Shown: positions 22,383 to 35,390, counted from the stretch's first letter. The stretch is 57,249 bases of DNA from Hypsibius dujardini (GCA_001579985.1 LRSR01001611.1:1-57249), one strand, 5' to 3'. Made by a program: numbers and translations. Notes: a model not told the origin generated them from the letters alone.

Positions 22383-24751
22383 AAAAAACCTCATAAATAG
22401 ATAATTGTTTTTTTTCTATCGAAACTGCTAATGTTATTATTAGTGTGCCCATCTGAAACCATCTAAAACCAAAAAGTTTAAAATGTGATGCTATAAAAAA
22501 AAATTCTAAATTCAATCATAAATGTGTTGTACTGATTTAAATAAATCCCTTCATCTTAGTAGAACGTAAAACGTTAAAAAAATTAAAATTACGAATATTG
22601 TTTTATTATAAAAAGAATGTGGTGCTGCAACTAGAAGTAAAAACATCCTTAAACATTTTGAATGTAAATTTGGCACTAAAGAAAATGCATTGCAAGCTTC
22701 GCCAGTGGTATATTTGATAATATTTCCATTCTAATCTTTGTAATTTTGCAGTTTTATCTGCGAACTTCGTTAAACTGTTCACTTTTCTTTTTATGCGTTA
22801 ACTCCAATCTTTCAAATACTTTATAACGAATTTGAAAAATCTGTAAATGGATTCACCATCGAACGAAGTGGTCTTTATCAACGAACTTCCTCGATCTTTT
22901 TTTTCTAGTTAAAAACCTTTACGATACATTGTCGTTCCTCAGCAGACCTCAACTGCGGAAAGACTCCCTACAGGTAAATAGAATTAATTAACTGTGTTCT
23001 ACAGAGTTCTACATTGTAAGTTTGCGTTATTAAACAGCAATACAGCTCATGTATGTAGATTGCGCTCGAAGAACATGGGAAGAGCTTGCTAAAAGATGAG
23101 AGTCACCTGAATTCCTTCATCAATGCGTGTGCCGCGTTCAAAGGTTTCACATTTCAACCTCAACGAGCTCTCGTCCTATTGCCACCTAATCATGTCGTGT
23201 GTCCTCGTGGATGCAAATACTCAGCTGGACATGGGACCAAGCGTTAGTTTGTAGCAGTCTCTCACTCTCCCACTTTTGTACATTCAACTTTTTGAGCGCA
23301 TGCCTTACTCATCATTAATCCTGAATTCTTCCTAAATTACATTCAAAATGTTGATAGGCAAGAGTTTATGAGATCAGTGATGAGGTTCGTCGAGTTCGCG
23401 TCATCAAACAAAGTGTCACGATTGCTGTTGTGTGTTGGAAAACGACATGCTGCGGTCCGACAAGCAGTTCCAATTCTACGCGACATCACAACCCTATCTT
23501 CGCATTACCTCCAGTTGTTATTTTTCCAGACTATTTTGCAAGCATATCGTCCGAACTATGTAAATTGCAGTGCTAATAAATAGTGTAGTAGCAGTCTTAG
23601 CAGTAATAGCTATATGAATTACAAGTAATAGTAGCAATAGTAACAGTATCTATTGTACGACTAATAGCCGTAGTAGCATTAGTAGTGGCGGTAGCAGTAA
23701 TTTGGTAGCAGTAGTAACAGTAGCAGCAGTAGTGGCATTTTTTGTAGTATTAAGAGCAGCAGTAGATTAATAGTAGTAGTATCAGCATTTGCAGTAGAAC
23801 TAGTAGCAATAGTAGCAGTAGGATCAGTAGTACCAGTAGACGTACAAGTAGTAGTAGTAGCAGCATTTGCAGTAAGGCCAGCGACAGCAAAAGTAGTAGA
23901 GTAGTAGCGAAAGAAAGAAGATTATTCAATTACGGCATAAAAGTATTTTTTGTTTCAGGGCTTACGGTCGTTCTACATTCGTAGTATTTGCAACGTTGTG
24001 GATGAAAGCACACAACATTTCAGGTTATAGGAGATGCAAGAACTGAACTAGCTGGCTTCAATAAATTCATCACTGGGTTTATTTTCGTAGTCTTCAGCCA
24101 AAGATGGATATCGACATGAATTCGAGGCATTCATTCGCAGTGAGCCTGGATTACTTGGCGCTACGTTTCCTTCACAGAATGGATTCGATGAGATTTTACC
24201 CTACATTGAGAGACTCCACATTGCGTAGGGCTTCCCACATATACCCAGTGCTCGATGCAACGACTACAACTGTCTGTTTGTAATTTTTGTAATTGATGCC
24301 ATCTGGGGGATCAATTTTGCTCATTGTGCAGCACCTGTTCAGGTATGTACTGTTCGTCTTTGAAGTTTACACTAGCAGTTGCACGTTCTCAAATCGTTTT
24401 GTGAACTCGTGTCTAGTAGTTTCCGAGGTCGAACTTAGTGTTGCCACATTGCGGTGTTCATTAATATCGCATTCGAGCTTATCCTGGTTTTTGGTTCACC
24501 ATCTCGCTCGTGTGAGCATTGGTGTTTGCTCTTTTGAGTGTTCTATCTGACGTTCGCAATTGCATTAATTGTGGTGTTGGGCGGGACGTTCGTTTTATAT
24601 TTGGTCTTTCTCACTGCTATGGGATTCACTCTGACGTTTTTCTGTTGTTCGCATTGGCGTTCGGTGTTATTCGTGTTTCGATATTGTTTCACATTTGCGC
24701 TGAATAAAAGCGCAGGTTGATCCTTTTACTACATCGTCTTTTATTTTATAG
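22383..24751. other. intergenic region around a trinucleotide array
   Basis: No supportable gene. Short hydrophobic frames at 24290-24720 lack splice partners and family motifs. Confidence 0.4.
23585..23912 (+). repeat. (AGT/AGC)n trinucleotide array
   Basis: About 330 bases of degenerate AGTAGTAGC/AGTAGCAAT triplets, an expanded imperfect microsatellite. It is not coding: stops occur in some frames and no splice context exists. Confidence 0.85.
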
Positions 24752-26480
24752 ATGAGCATTGCATGGTATCCACACCTTAATCTTCTGCAGATCTCTCCAC
24801 TTCAGCCGACACTGAACTCCATTTACTGTGCGGATCATTCCACACTTGAGGCGTTGGTCGGTGAGCCAATCAGCAAAGAAAAGTTTTCGGAACTGAACCG
24901 TACTGTTACACCGGCAGAATTGCAGTCCATTCTGAGCATTCCCGGTATGTATATACAACTATGATGACAGGCATTTCCGGTAGAAATGGGTAAAATAGTT
25001 TGTGGAGCCAGGTTTCAAGGACATGTATTATGCTATGCTATAAGATCTAGGCGTTGGTTCCAGATAGTGTGAGAGTTTTATGTTTGTTTGCAATTAAAAA
25101 AGGTTTATTGATTGCTAAATTCACTGCGGTAACCATTATCCTACTTTAGCGATAGGCTTGCATTAATTAGATATCTCAATAATGAGCGGATTTGATTGCT
25201 AAACTAAACTACTTTTCTGTCCTTTTAACCATCAAACTCTTCGTATCAAACAATGAAAACTCACACTATACCTATTATCCAACCCGAGCATCATCGCTCC
25301 ACTCACCAAACAGCGTATTTGCATCCTTTGAATCATTGAACCCTCACACTATCCAATCCCTGCAACACCGAACCCGTCGTACTGTCGTGCCACTCAACCG
25401 TCGATCAATCGCACAACCAAACCATTCATACTTCCATTTATACCCTTCCGGCAACGAGCCTTCGTACCACTGAATTCTCAGTACCATAAAACTATTGTAT
25501 CCCTGGCTCTTTAGCACGATTATAGCATTGAATTCGTTACACCATCATATCATTGTATGATCAAACCATATTACCACTAATTCGCCGCCACTATCACACC
25601 ACTATACCCTTTGAACCATCGCACCATCGTGTCATGCGACTCATAGAGATTACGCTCACACATATTTTAGCTCTTTGGATCCATGAACCCAATACTAATC
25701 GTTTTCTCATTGGTCGGTTCAAGTTTTTTGCATTCCACCCATTCATTGACGTTGCCTGTATTCAGATTTGAACGGTCTGTTTGAGGCAATGGCCAAGTCG
25801 TCAGCCGAGAATCATTCTTTTGACGAATCAATCCAGTTTCGCTGCAACAAAAACTTGGGTGCACGTCCGGCAAAAGAGCTCCCTCGACTGAGCGCAAGTG
25901 GAGTTCAGCAACTGTGCACAGCACAAGTGTTCCCGACGAAGTCTCCACGCTTCCGCGGATACCTTCTCATATCCAGACCTTGTCGTCACATCCTTAGAGC
26001 TGTTCTCATCTACAAGTACGCAATGTGACATGTCGTGTTATTAAGCGGCACACCAGATATCTCACCTATAGGATTGGTTGGTGGGATCGGGGAGAGGAAG
26101 CTCGGGTGAAAGGGATTCAGTTCACGCTTTGATATTGCCTCATCCCGACAGTCACAAGTTTAGGTCCCTACTATCCTTTTGATACCTAAAAACACGTAAT
26201 TTAATTACAGGGCTGAGTCTCCATCCCAAGTATTCCTCACAATCCTATCCGTTCTGCTCCAGCATGTGAAGGAAAAATTATCGACCAGGCGGACTGGACA
26301 CTTTTGTGATCTACGACAATGTCTGTAATCTGGACCGCATCCACGCCGCAAGGAACCCACTGCCTTTGCCAAAGCCTTTCGATTGTCTATGATTGGAAAT
26401 CAAGAAAGTCATTGATGTCTTTCATCTAAAAAATCACCGGTGTTGGACCACGCCCAACAAGTCCTCATATCCAATCATTA
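24752..26480 (+). pseudogene. decayed transposase gene, possibly KDZ type
   Basis: Three protein-like blocks, probably exons of one old gene. Block 1 (24752 to about 24944) follows a TTTTATAG acceptor, contains LEALVGEPISKEKFSELNRT, and ends at a GTATGT donor. Block 2 (about 25766-26028) follows TATTCAG and contains FEAMAKSSAENHSFDES and GVQQLCTAQVFP. Block 3 (about 26300-26480) reads FVIYDNVCNLDRIH, then an in-frame TGA, then KKVIDVFHLKNHRCW. The pairing of D-N-x-C-N-L with a downstream V-D/I-x-F-H-x-K-N-H-x-C resembles the catalytic region of Kyakuja-Dileera-Zisupton transposases. This comparison is from memory of the pattern. 25200-25760 is low-complexity CA/AT-rich filler. The in-frame stop and lost frames show decay. 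Confidence 0.4.
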
Positions 26481-26684
26481 TAGGTCTTTAACTCACGAGT
26501 ATCATACTTAGTTTGTAACTCTGTCTACTCTGTTAACCCTATTCTGATGTATGTGCTATTTGCCTTCATTTCTATAGTTAAAACTTTACTATATAATAAT
26601 GTGTTTTTTATTTCTACGGGCAGTTCTACTTCCTCTTTCCTTCCTTTCCGTTTATTTCTCTAACAGTCTTTACTATCAGTCTAA

Positions 26685-26933
26685 TAAACTTGTTAACTAT
26701 CCAACTTACGGTGGGTAGACCTAACACCGGCGCCCAGAATGTCTGACGACTTATAATCCGGACAAAATCCCCAAGGTCCACCCTGACCTGAAGAAGAGAA
26801 ATACGGAAGTCGCTGAGCAAAATTTTTCTTGGTTCAATCGGTTTAAGTCAGTCCTGAAAGCCGTACCAAGAAATCACCAAATATTTGATATCTTTCGTCT
26901 GATTTTTCATCGGAATGCAAAGTCGTCTGAGCG
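26685..26933 (+). repeat. 249-bp direct repeat, left of Helitron
   Basis: Starts TAAACTTGTTAACTATCC and ends GTCGTCTGAGCG. Nearly identical to 35717-35964; the one difference I saw is a single A in an AAAATCC/AAATCC run. It precedes the Helitron coding region by about 85 bases and may be its 5' end. Confidence 0.85.
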
Positions 26934-27017
26934 CTTCCACGGCTCCCGGCTGGAATCTCTAGACTTAATAAACTGAGTACTCACTGCCTCTCTTTACCTC
27001 CCATCTCCACCACCGCT

Positions 27018-29140
27018 GTGACTGAAGTTCCCCAGTTCACCGCATTTTCAGCTCCTAATGTTCTTTCAACCCCCAAATTGAAATCCATGCCGTTTCCTTG
27101 GACTGCTGTTCAGAAGCAGATTCTTCTCGACTGCTATCGGGAAGCAGGAAGAGTATGCAAAAGCGAGGCATTGAAGGTGAAATTGCTCGAGATGTTCCAA
27201 GTTCATTATCCGGACTTCCAGCAGGCGCCGGGCACTTTGCTTAAACGTTATTTTGACTTCTCCAAGAAACAAGAAAGAATATCGAGTTCCTGCCCGGCGG
27301 CTTTGACTTCGATCTTAGCAAACGCTGACGACGGTATAGTTTGCTTATATTGAGATTGCTTTTTTTTTTGTAATTTTGTTTATATCCTACTGAATTGTTG
27401 TAATCCATCATCTCCAACGGAAAAAAAGTGTGTCAAAATTTGCCTGGACGAACAAGTCAAAGCAGTGCCTCAGCAGTCTGGTGACAGAAGTGACAGCTAC
27501 AGTTTCACGGAAAGGCGAAGTGTGGCCTGAAGTCCTGAGGCGTTTTCGATCATTTCATCCGGAGTGTGCCCTGGCCGACAACTCCACCCGGATTCGTTAT
27601 TATGACATCAAAAAGGGTGCTCAGCTTCCTGTCGGCAACACGCCAGTTCTCTTATGGCAACCTGATGTCAACACCTTCCTCGTCGACTGCGCACAAAAAG
27701 CCGACGCAGAGGACAGGCTGAATCGTACTTTGTTCATGAGTAGGGGGAAGGCCGGAGGCCAAGGGAGTTACCTCAAACTGGTGGCCCGTTATTTCAAAAC
27801 AAAGTATCCAGATTTCACTGCCAACCAGGTAGGTCCCAGTTTCCACATTTTTTTGCTAACTTTGGTGTCAAAGGGATTACTGACTGCAGATAGTGAACCA
27901 GCTCCACAACCTTAAATTTGTCCGGCTTCCAATCCCTTCAACCCCAACTTCTAACAGGAGGCTGGAGAACATCATGACGTATTGGCAGTATGGGCACGAT
28001 ATCTCCACACGTCCCCTCTTCGAGGCCGTTTGCTTCAACTGCTCTCGAATGATTCGCAAGAAGGAGCGCCGCCGAGTTGCCACGTTTCAGCCGGATCAAC
28101 CGCTAGAGGATGAGGAAACCTTGGAGTCAACGGTGCCGATTGAGCAGCATTACGATGCGGCATATCTGGCTGATGTCAATTACGTGGCGGTGCAAGGTGG
28201 CGATGGGCTACCTGCAATTTTCTACATCTGCGAGCGTTGCCGGAAGGTTCCCGACCTTCCAAGTGTTGACACTCCGCTCAAGTTATTCGACATCACCAAA
28301 TTTGATCGAGCGAAATTACTTCCGGAACCAGATGTAAGATTAAGTTTGTTTCTCGGCTTTATTGGAGTTGTCACGGGTTGTCTTTAGGCTTTGCGCTGCC
28401 TTAACGGGTACGTCAAAGGTCAGATTCAACCGTGCGGACTCTTTTCGGTACGGATCAAGAAGGCGTTAGGCAGAACTTTTGAGCACCGACGCGGGGAAGT
28501 CAACATCCTCCCGAAGCTGGCCTCACATTACATGGACATGTTTGCCATCATGTTCGAAAAAAAGCCAGCTGCGATTCCGGAGGGCGTGCAGGAGGGTGAT
28601 GAACCGAGAATGACGCAAACCGCGGTGAACCAGCTCACAATCAAGAACGCATTGCGTTTCCTTCGCGAGTATAACCACCTGTTCAAGAGTTTGTATGCGC
28701 AGTGCGAGACTCTCTACCGATTCGTTCCAAATGCAGGAGTTCAGTCAATGAAGGTGCGCGCCTTGTGCAATCTTTCGCGTTGGATTCGAAAAATTATCCG
28801 TCTTCTATAATCGTAGGTCGTAGGTGGATTTGTATCTCGCCCAGCCAATCCGAGGAAGACTGCCTCTGATGTGATCGGAGAGGCTGAAGAAATGGTGCTG
28901 CTAGCGCCGCATGGGGAGATTGCTGCAGCAAACCACCCCATGGATGAGGTGAACTACGGCATCGTGCATCCGAAGAACAGCGGCGTGCCAGATATGGTGC
29001 GAGTTGCTTACGGATCGGAGTACCTAGAGGAAAAGGTCTGGGCGCACATTTTCTGGCAGGGTACCGGTGGGTTTTATCCGAAGACTGCTGCTGCAGCTGG
29101 CTGGAATCGGCGCGAGTATGTCAAATTTCGACTGCTCATG
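27018..29140 (+). pseudogene. Helitron RepHel gene, N-terminal exons
   Basis: The 5' part of the Helitron protein: 27018-27333, 27430-27828, 27890-28333, 28388-28753 and 28817-29140. The introns are short (about 55-95 bases) with GT-AG ends; those after 27828, 28333, 28753 and 29140 are phase 0 and join in frame. The first junction does not join cleanly. Segment 3 has two cysteine pairs (VCFNCSRMIRKKE and FYICERCRKVPD) that suggest a zinc-binding N-terminal domain, as Helitron proteins often have. No in-frame ATG opens the first exon, so the start is unknown or lost. Confidence 0.65.
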
Positions 29141-29198
29141 GTAAGATTTAGCCTGTTTTTTACGCTGACTTGAGATCTGACGCCGTTGAGTATTTCAG

Positions 29199-30378
29199 CT
29201 CCATCCTGCTTTCCGTGATGAGCCCGCGTGGATATTCTATCAAACCGATCAGCTGATCAAGGAGCAGATTCTAAACTATAACATGAACACCGTCAAGGTC
29301 GCCGATCTGGTTAATCCCTTGTCCAAAGAAGACATGGAAAGACAGGAGAAGGATCCCTACAAACGCTTCGGAACGAACATGCCCGCCAACCTGCCCAACA
29401 GCAAGCCATTCATGTTCTCCAAATGTCTCGATCTAAAAGCTATGGCGAAGCTTCTTGGAGAACCTGCCCGTCTCATTACCCTCACGCAGAACGACGACTG
29501 GTTGGAGTTGCTTGTTTGTACGCAGCCGCATGAAATGCCCAATGAACAGCCCCAGGAACGCAAGCACGATCGGGGGTGGTAGAAGCGTTCGAAAACCATT
29601 CCCACATCCAACTTTGATCCTAAATGCACCAAAGAAGATCCAAAATTGAAGGAAAAGATCAACGAACTTAGTAAGCGCTTAAACAAGTCTTTCAGGCTCG
29701 ATAATTTCTTGATTGTTTTGCTCCATTTGAAAAAATTGAAAAATTGAAAAATTGAATTTGAAAAAATTCACGGTGTGCACTTTCCGGTGGAGATGGTCGA
29801 GGCCTTTTGCCAGCGTTTCGAGGGTTTCATGGACCGTTTCATTCGGACGAAAAACAACGTTTTCGGATGGGTGAGGGACTGGTGGTATCGAATGGAATAC
29901 CAGAAACGCGGCGGTATCCACATTCACATGGTCATATGGTGGGATGAGAAGAAGGCACCAAAGGAGCAGATTATCTCGGCCGAAATGCCGCGCTTCAAGG
30001 ATCCCAACGATTCAACAAAACCCCATCCGATGAATGATGTATGGCGAGAAGCGGTGCTGAAGACCCAGATTCATCACTGTATCTACAGTCGCTGCCTCCG
30101 TGGGCCTGGCGGAAGCCGTCTTAAGAACTGCAAATACGGCTTCCCTTTTGCTTTGTGTCCCGAGGAGCGGCTAGATAAGACGGGCATCCGGTACGACTAC
30201 CCACGCTCAGACATCGAGGACGTCTCCGTTTCTCCTTACGTTCTGGAGCTTCTCTTGTACTGGCAAGGTCACGTCAACGTTCAGCGCGTCACCAAACACG
30301 GCTGGGAGATGTATTTGGCGAAGTACATCGCGAAGTGCGAAACAGCGGAAGACATCCAGCTAGTGAAAACTTCTCCTG
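29199..30378 (+). pseudogene. Helitron Rep (HUH endonuclease) domain
   Basis: The rolling-circle nicking domain. Motif 1 is LITLTQNDDWLE at about 29472-29507. The HUH metal-binding motif reads KRGGIHIHMVIWW (HIH codons at 29919-29927). The catalytic two-tyrosine motif reads MYLAKYIAKCE (Tyr codons at 30312 and 30324), so the catalytic residues are intact. Between motif 1 and the HUH motif the frame breaks: a stop at 29580-29582, then AT-rich filler up to about 29770 before the frame resumes at GVHFPVEMVEAFC. This is either an intron I could not resolve or a lesion. Confidence 0.75.
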
Positions 30379-30440
30379 GTACGATTTTGTTTTACCAATA
30401 TTGGGCGACCCATTTTTCAGATTTACCTTTCTGTTTTTAG

Positions 30441-32900
30441 CGCTGCACGGCCAGAAACGTGCTCCCCTGTCAGATGATGCTGTGGTTTCTGCGGACGGTC
30501 AGAATAATTTGGCAGTTGCCCGGCCTGTTCTTTCTGACGACACCGACGAGCCTCCTCCTGAAAAAGTTCCGTACGATCGGGTGACCGAAGACGACAGCGA
30601 CGTTAAGAGATTTCTCAAATTGCGCGTCGTCAACATCCTGGAGGCCGTCATGCTGTGTTTCGGTTATCCCCAAGTTGGTTGCAGCCGCCTAATCATTTTC
30701 CTACCAATCGACATCTTACAAGGGAGCCGCGTTGTCATGAGGAAGAAGTACAGAGAAGCAGTCAAAGGCGATTCACCCTATTACGACACCAAGCTCGATA
30801 AGTACTTTTCCCGGTCCAAGCTGTTGGAGGATGTGACTTATCAGCAATACTTTGAGCAGGTAATTTCCGGCTTACAATTGACGCTCTTCATGTAATATTA
30901 TTCATAGTGTGTTTGCAGTACTACGTCAAGTACGACAAGAAGTTCGCCCCCGAAGAACTAGATGATTGTGCTCGGGATGAGGAAGAGGAGTCTATGCGGA
31001 AAGACAACCCGACGTTTTTCATTGACCAGACTGCTGCAAAACGGAAGTGGGTTCGGCGAGCAAACCCTGAGCGGTACGCCGTTGTCCGCTTTCGGTACTT
31101 TGCTCCGCACGGAGACAACGTGGAGTCTTACTGCCTCATTAAGCTTCTCAAGGCCAAAGCGGCTCGTCGATCTACAGTGGAGGGCTGGATCGTCGAGTTT
31201 GGGAGCTACCTCTCTGCATGTATTCATTTGGGACTGGTAGAGAGGGGCGCGGAAGCACTGCATTTCCTCGAGGAGTGTGCGATGGAAGGATTTGGCGACC
31301 TTCGGCTCAGGGAAATGGTGGAACGCTTCAAGGAGCAGGGGTGGCTGGAGGATCCCGACATTGACGGCCTCTTGGAAACTTTGGCTCCGGCCCACCGAGC
31401 AATTCGGAAGGCCAGGGAAGACGTCTTTGCACAAGCTGCCGCTGACACTGCCGAAATGGAGAAGGAAGTGGAGTAAGTGCCTATTAAGTTTTTTAAAGTT
31501 GTTATAGTCACATTTTGTCATCTTAATGACAGAACCATTCCGCTCGAGGATTTCTTGACCAACATGACACCTTCTCAACGCTCTGCTTTCACTTACGCCA
31601 CGGACAAGTGGGCGGCAGATCAACCGGTCCGCCTTCTGATTACCGGCGGGGCATGAGTCGGAAATAGCTATCTTCTGAAGGCTCTGGTGGCTTGGCTGCG
31701 TGACAAACACATCACATTTGCCAAGTGTGCCACCACCGGCATTGCTGCTCATCTCATCGGCGGCCGCACAGTTCACAGCTTTCTCGGCATGGATTTCGAA
31801 TTCAATTCACGAGTCCAACATGGCACTTTTCAAGCGAAAGCGCTGTCAGACACGCAAGTAGTCTTTGTTGACGAGGTCAGCATAATGCCCCGTGAAGCAC
31901 TCATGATGCTGGACGAGACATTGCGAAAGTTCAACAACCAAAACAACGGCACTCCATTTGCTGGCAAATCCATCGTACTCCTTGGAGATCCAGCGCAGCT
32001 TCAAGCTGTGGGAAAGCATATCTGGCGAGAAGACCAGTTCAGCATTTTCCAGGTGGTTGTTCTCCGCGAAGTGAAGCGCCAGAGCGATACCCCTTTCATC
32101 GAGCTTCTCAACCGTATGCGCCTGGGGAACCTCACCGATGCCGACATGCAGATGTTAACAACACGCCTCATCACCCGCGAGAAGTTGATTGAACTGGACA
32201 TGACGCGTGGAGCGGTGCTTTTTTCTTTCCGGAAGGAAAAGAACGCCTACAACGTGGATGTGCTCGGCCGACTCCACTTATCCCACTATCGGGCAGTCGA
32301 CAGGGAAGCGAATGGAGACGTTGTAACGTCCGCGCTGTCCAGGGAATACTTCGCGCTCATAGAGAAGCGGGGGAGGATTCCAGCGGCGTGTCTAGCTTGA
32401 GGGTCGGCACCAAGCTGATGCTGCTTCGCAACCTTCCAAACGGGCAAGCAAACTTTGGCTGGGTCAACGGTGCCATGTGCATCGTCGAGGAACTGACTGA
32501 TGACTGCATTATCGTCTACATGCAGAGTCATCCCAAACGGCGTCTGCCCTTCAAACGCCTACAACATGACCTGCCGAATAGTCGAGGACCCAAGTCGCAG
32601 CGGTGGCAGTTTCCTTTCGACCTCGCCTACGGTTGTACGGTCCACAAGGCGCAGGGCCAGTCACTCACGCCCTGCGTCTATGACGGTGAGCGCCAAGGCT
32701 TCTCTGGTGGTGGATACACCGCCTGCTCACGGGCAACTGGCTTCCGGCAGTTATATTTCCTGTCCATGGGAAAGAAGGAACAGTACTTTCTCCTGCCTCA
32801 ACTGAAGCAGCTTCTAGTGTGGATGGACATCCACGACATCGGTAGGGGATGGGATGAAAAGCGAAGGAGGGCAGCGCTGCCGTTTGTTCCCTATCCATAG
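30441..32900 (+). pseudogene. Helitron Pif1-like helicase domain, inactivated
   Basis: Exons 30441-30859, 30919-31472 and 31533-32900 join in frame across GT-AG introns. From 31533 on the protein is a superfamily-1B helicase. The Walker A region reads LLITGGA-stop-VGNSYLLKAL: the usual GGAGVGKS-type loop has TGA (31654-31656) for a glycine and Asn (AAT, 31663-31665) for the essential lysine. Walker B is VVFVDEVSIM and motif III is LLGDPAQLQAV. The last motifs (YGCTVHKAQGQSL, YTACSRATGF) lie in another frame, so a frameshift occurs at about 32385-32400. A TAG stop follows at 32898-32900. Three independent lesions show the helicase is dead in this copy. Confidence 0.85.
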
Positions 32901-34629
32901 CCCGGCTTCAAGAAGATAGGGCTGCAAACTGCGCGGCCAACAAAAAACCCCGGCACGGCCAGTTTCATAGTTCCCCCGGAAATCGATCCCGAAAACGAAG
33001 AGGATTTCGTTGACGAATTCAATACCGAATTGCTAATAATGGAATCCTGTAGTGTTGCAGAGGATAGTGATCTGCTGGCAGTGTTGGCTGCGATTCACCT
33101 TCTTCCGCTGCCGTCATCGGTTGATGCTCGGTCGTCAGTCATGAAGGACGCTGAATACATGTCCACCGTTTCTGAGGTGTGTTATTGTGGGCTATTTAGT
33201 TGCAATGTATAAAACGTGTATCACTTCTTCTCAGGTACTTCGCGGGTATGCGGACGTTCTTGATAGCATTCACCGAAAGGTGCAGGAGTCCGCCGCGTAC
33301 TTCAACATCATCACACAAAAGCAGCAGATTGATAGAGCAGCTCTCGAAGGCATGGTGCTGTGGATGCAAAAATGCCACCTGCCTCTGACAACCTTGGGCG
33401 ACGGGCATTGTCTCTTCCGTGCTTTGTCATGGACATTATTTGGTCATCAGAACGCTCATCTCCGTTTACGTCTGTTGTCCATCAGCGTGATTGCTGAGCA
33501 TGATGCCTATTTTTTCACCTACCGTCGGCTGCTTAGCATGAAGGAAGACTTTTCCCTTCCGGAGATGATTCACCACACCTCCAACAGTTCCCCTACCTTT
33601 GACAACGGATGGGGAAATGCTTACAACATCAAGTCTATTGCACTCGCCGCGCAGCGGAAAATCTTCGTGTACGGACCTGTCAACCGAGAGGATCCTCGGT
33701 TTCATGACAAGCTTAACCTCTTCCAGGTGTGTCATGCTTTCTGATTCCACATGTCCGGCCAATCTTAATTATATAACTTTCAGACATTGGCCCGAGCTGC
33801 TCATGAGAGCGAGTATCCGCATAAGGCGTTTTTTCCGGCGGAGGAGTACCAAACATCAGGGAGGAGGTCTCTTTGCATCATGCTGCTGGGTGAGCGGCGA
33901 TTTGCGCATTACGTCGGCATTCTTCCGCGACACTGGTCCCTGAGAGAGTCCCCGGAGTTTACTGTCACTAGACGTTTCGACATCAGTGTGGGCAGCCGGT
34001 TAGACTGGGGTTATGTGAGTTCCGACGATGACGACAACGGCTTCCCAAGGGCATCCCAGAAACGGACGGTCTCCCATCTCTCTACACCCGTCAGGGATCC
34101 TCCAAAGCGGATAGCAACTCTCTACCGAACGCCCATCCAGATGTCAAATGGGCGGAAACGTTCCACGTCACCCACTGAGGTTTCCCCAAACCCAAAGAAG
34201 CAGTGCGCTTTGCTCTCTCCTGTGAAAGGTACTGGAGACTACAGTGACATTAGGCCAATTCAATTCGAGTTACTATATAACCATGCGTTTTTCTCTCCAG
34301 TTTCAAAGCCTGATCGAACGCTGCTCTCTAATTTCTTAAACGAAGAGGAATCGCGTGTCCTTGTCGATTATCCTTGCGGACAGCTGGAATCATCCTTGAT
34401 GGATCTGGTCAGTCACGATGCCGCGGAGGATGTGAGTGACATCGAGCTTGGTGATTCCGTCGGCAGACGACATCGTATTATCGTGGATCACGACGACTGG
34501 GACGAGCAGCTTGAGGAGGAAGAGCACTTCCAACCGTCAAGGAATTTGACAGAACAATCCGTTCTCGTCATTGAGCCGTATACCGACCTTCCACTGGCCT
34601 CCTACGACTTGGAGGAACCTGCTTCATAA
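32901..34629 (+). pseudogene. Helitron OTU cysteine-protease domain and acidic tail
   Basis: In frame past the TAG at 32898, exons 32901-33176, 33235-33726 and 33784-34629 join across two introns. The OTU (deubiquitinase-like) domain has its catalytic Asp/Cys box LTTLGDGHCLFRALSW (Cys codon 33409-33411) and candidate catalytic His in RRFAHYVGILP (codon 33907-33909). The triad therefore looks intact even though the helicase is broken. After it comes a Ser/Pro-rich stretch, a basic patch (NGRKRSTSPTE, NPKKQC) that may be a nuclear signal, and an acidic C-terminus (DEQLEEEEHF). OTU domains remove or process ubiquitin-like modifiers; what they do in Helitrons is not known. Confidence 0.75.
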
Positions 34630-35343
34630 CGGGATTTCAACCTATCCGACATTGCTGCTGAACTTGAAATGCAACCCATTCTTGGACGTGAAGCTGACTG
34701 ATCTGCGAAGTGGTCGTTCGTGTCTTACGCTCCGTTGCCGAAATCAGTTTCACCGAGTACCCACTAAACAAACGCTGGTGCTACAGCATTGCGAAGGACG
34801 TTTAGTTGACGGTTTTTAATGACCAGTGTACATATTTCAGTTCATTCTTTATTCTTTTGTACGACTCGAAACTTGCTTTGGTCACAATTCATTACCTTCT
34901 TTGTTAAACATTGTGTCAGGCGGTAGGATATGTTCAGTTTTCTTCATTTGTCTATAGCGTAGTTTTGCTGTCGAAGTAATGCTAAGCTGTTGGAGCTCTG
35001 TTTTCTGTTTTCCAAAAAAAAATATGCGTTACGCATCCATAAAAAAATCGTGTACACTTATTACTGTTCATCATTGAAAGAAAATTATTTCCACTTGTCG
35101 TGTCTACTTATTATTCTTTATATTTGAAATAATATTATTTGAACATGTAAGTGTTTGCCTTCTCGGGTCATAAAAATATATGATCTTTGAGCTTTGTCAT
35201 TTATATCAAGAGATTCAATCAATCCATGAAATCAGTAGATTTATACAGCAGTTTTCCTTGCTGCTCATTGATACAAAACACTTTATAAATTTACTTCCTG
35301 TGAAGAATCCCCTGATGACTTTAGCGCCGGCAGTGTGGGGTAC

Positions 35344-35390
35344 GGGGGGCAGAGCCCCCCGATTGGGGGTCGAGGGGGCGAAGCCCCCTC
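35344..35390 (+). repeat. twin GC-rich hairpins
   Basis: Two perfect stems stand in tandem in otherwise AT-rich DNA: GGGGGGC-AGA-GCCCCCC (35344-35360) and GAGGGGGC-GAA-GCCCCCTC (35372-35390). GC-rich hairpins near the 3' end are a Helitron hallmark. Confidence 0.8.

Noticed and set aside
22164-22404. Overlapping frames on both strands over the defensin-like peptide
   Set aside because: They are shadows of the cysteine-rich frame, which alone has a signal peptide and a family cysteine pattern.
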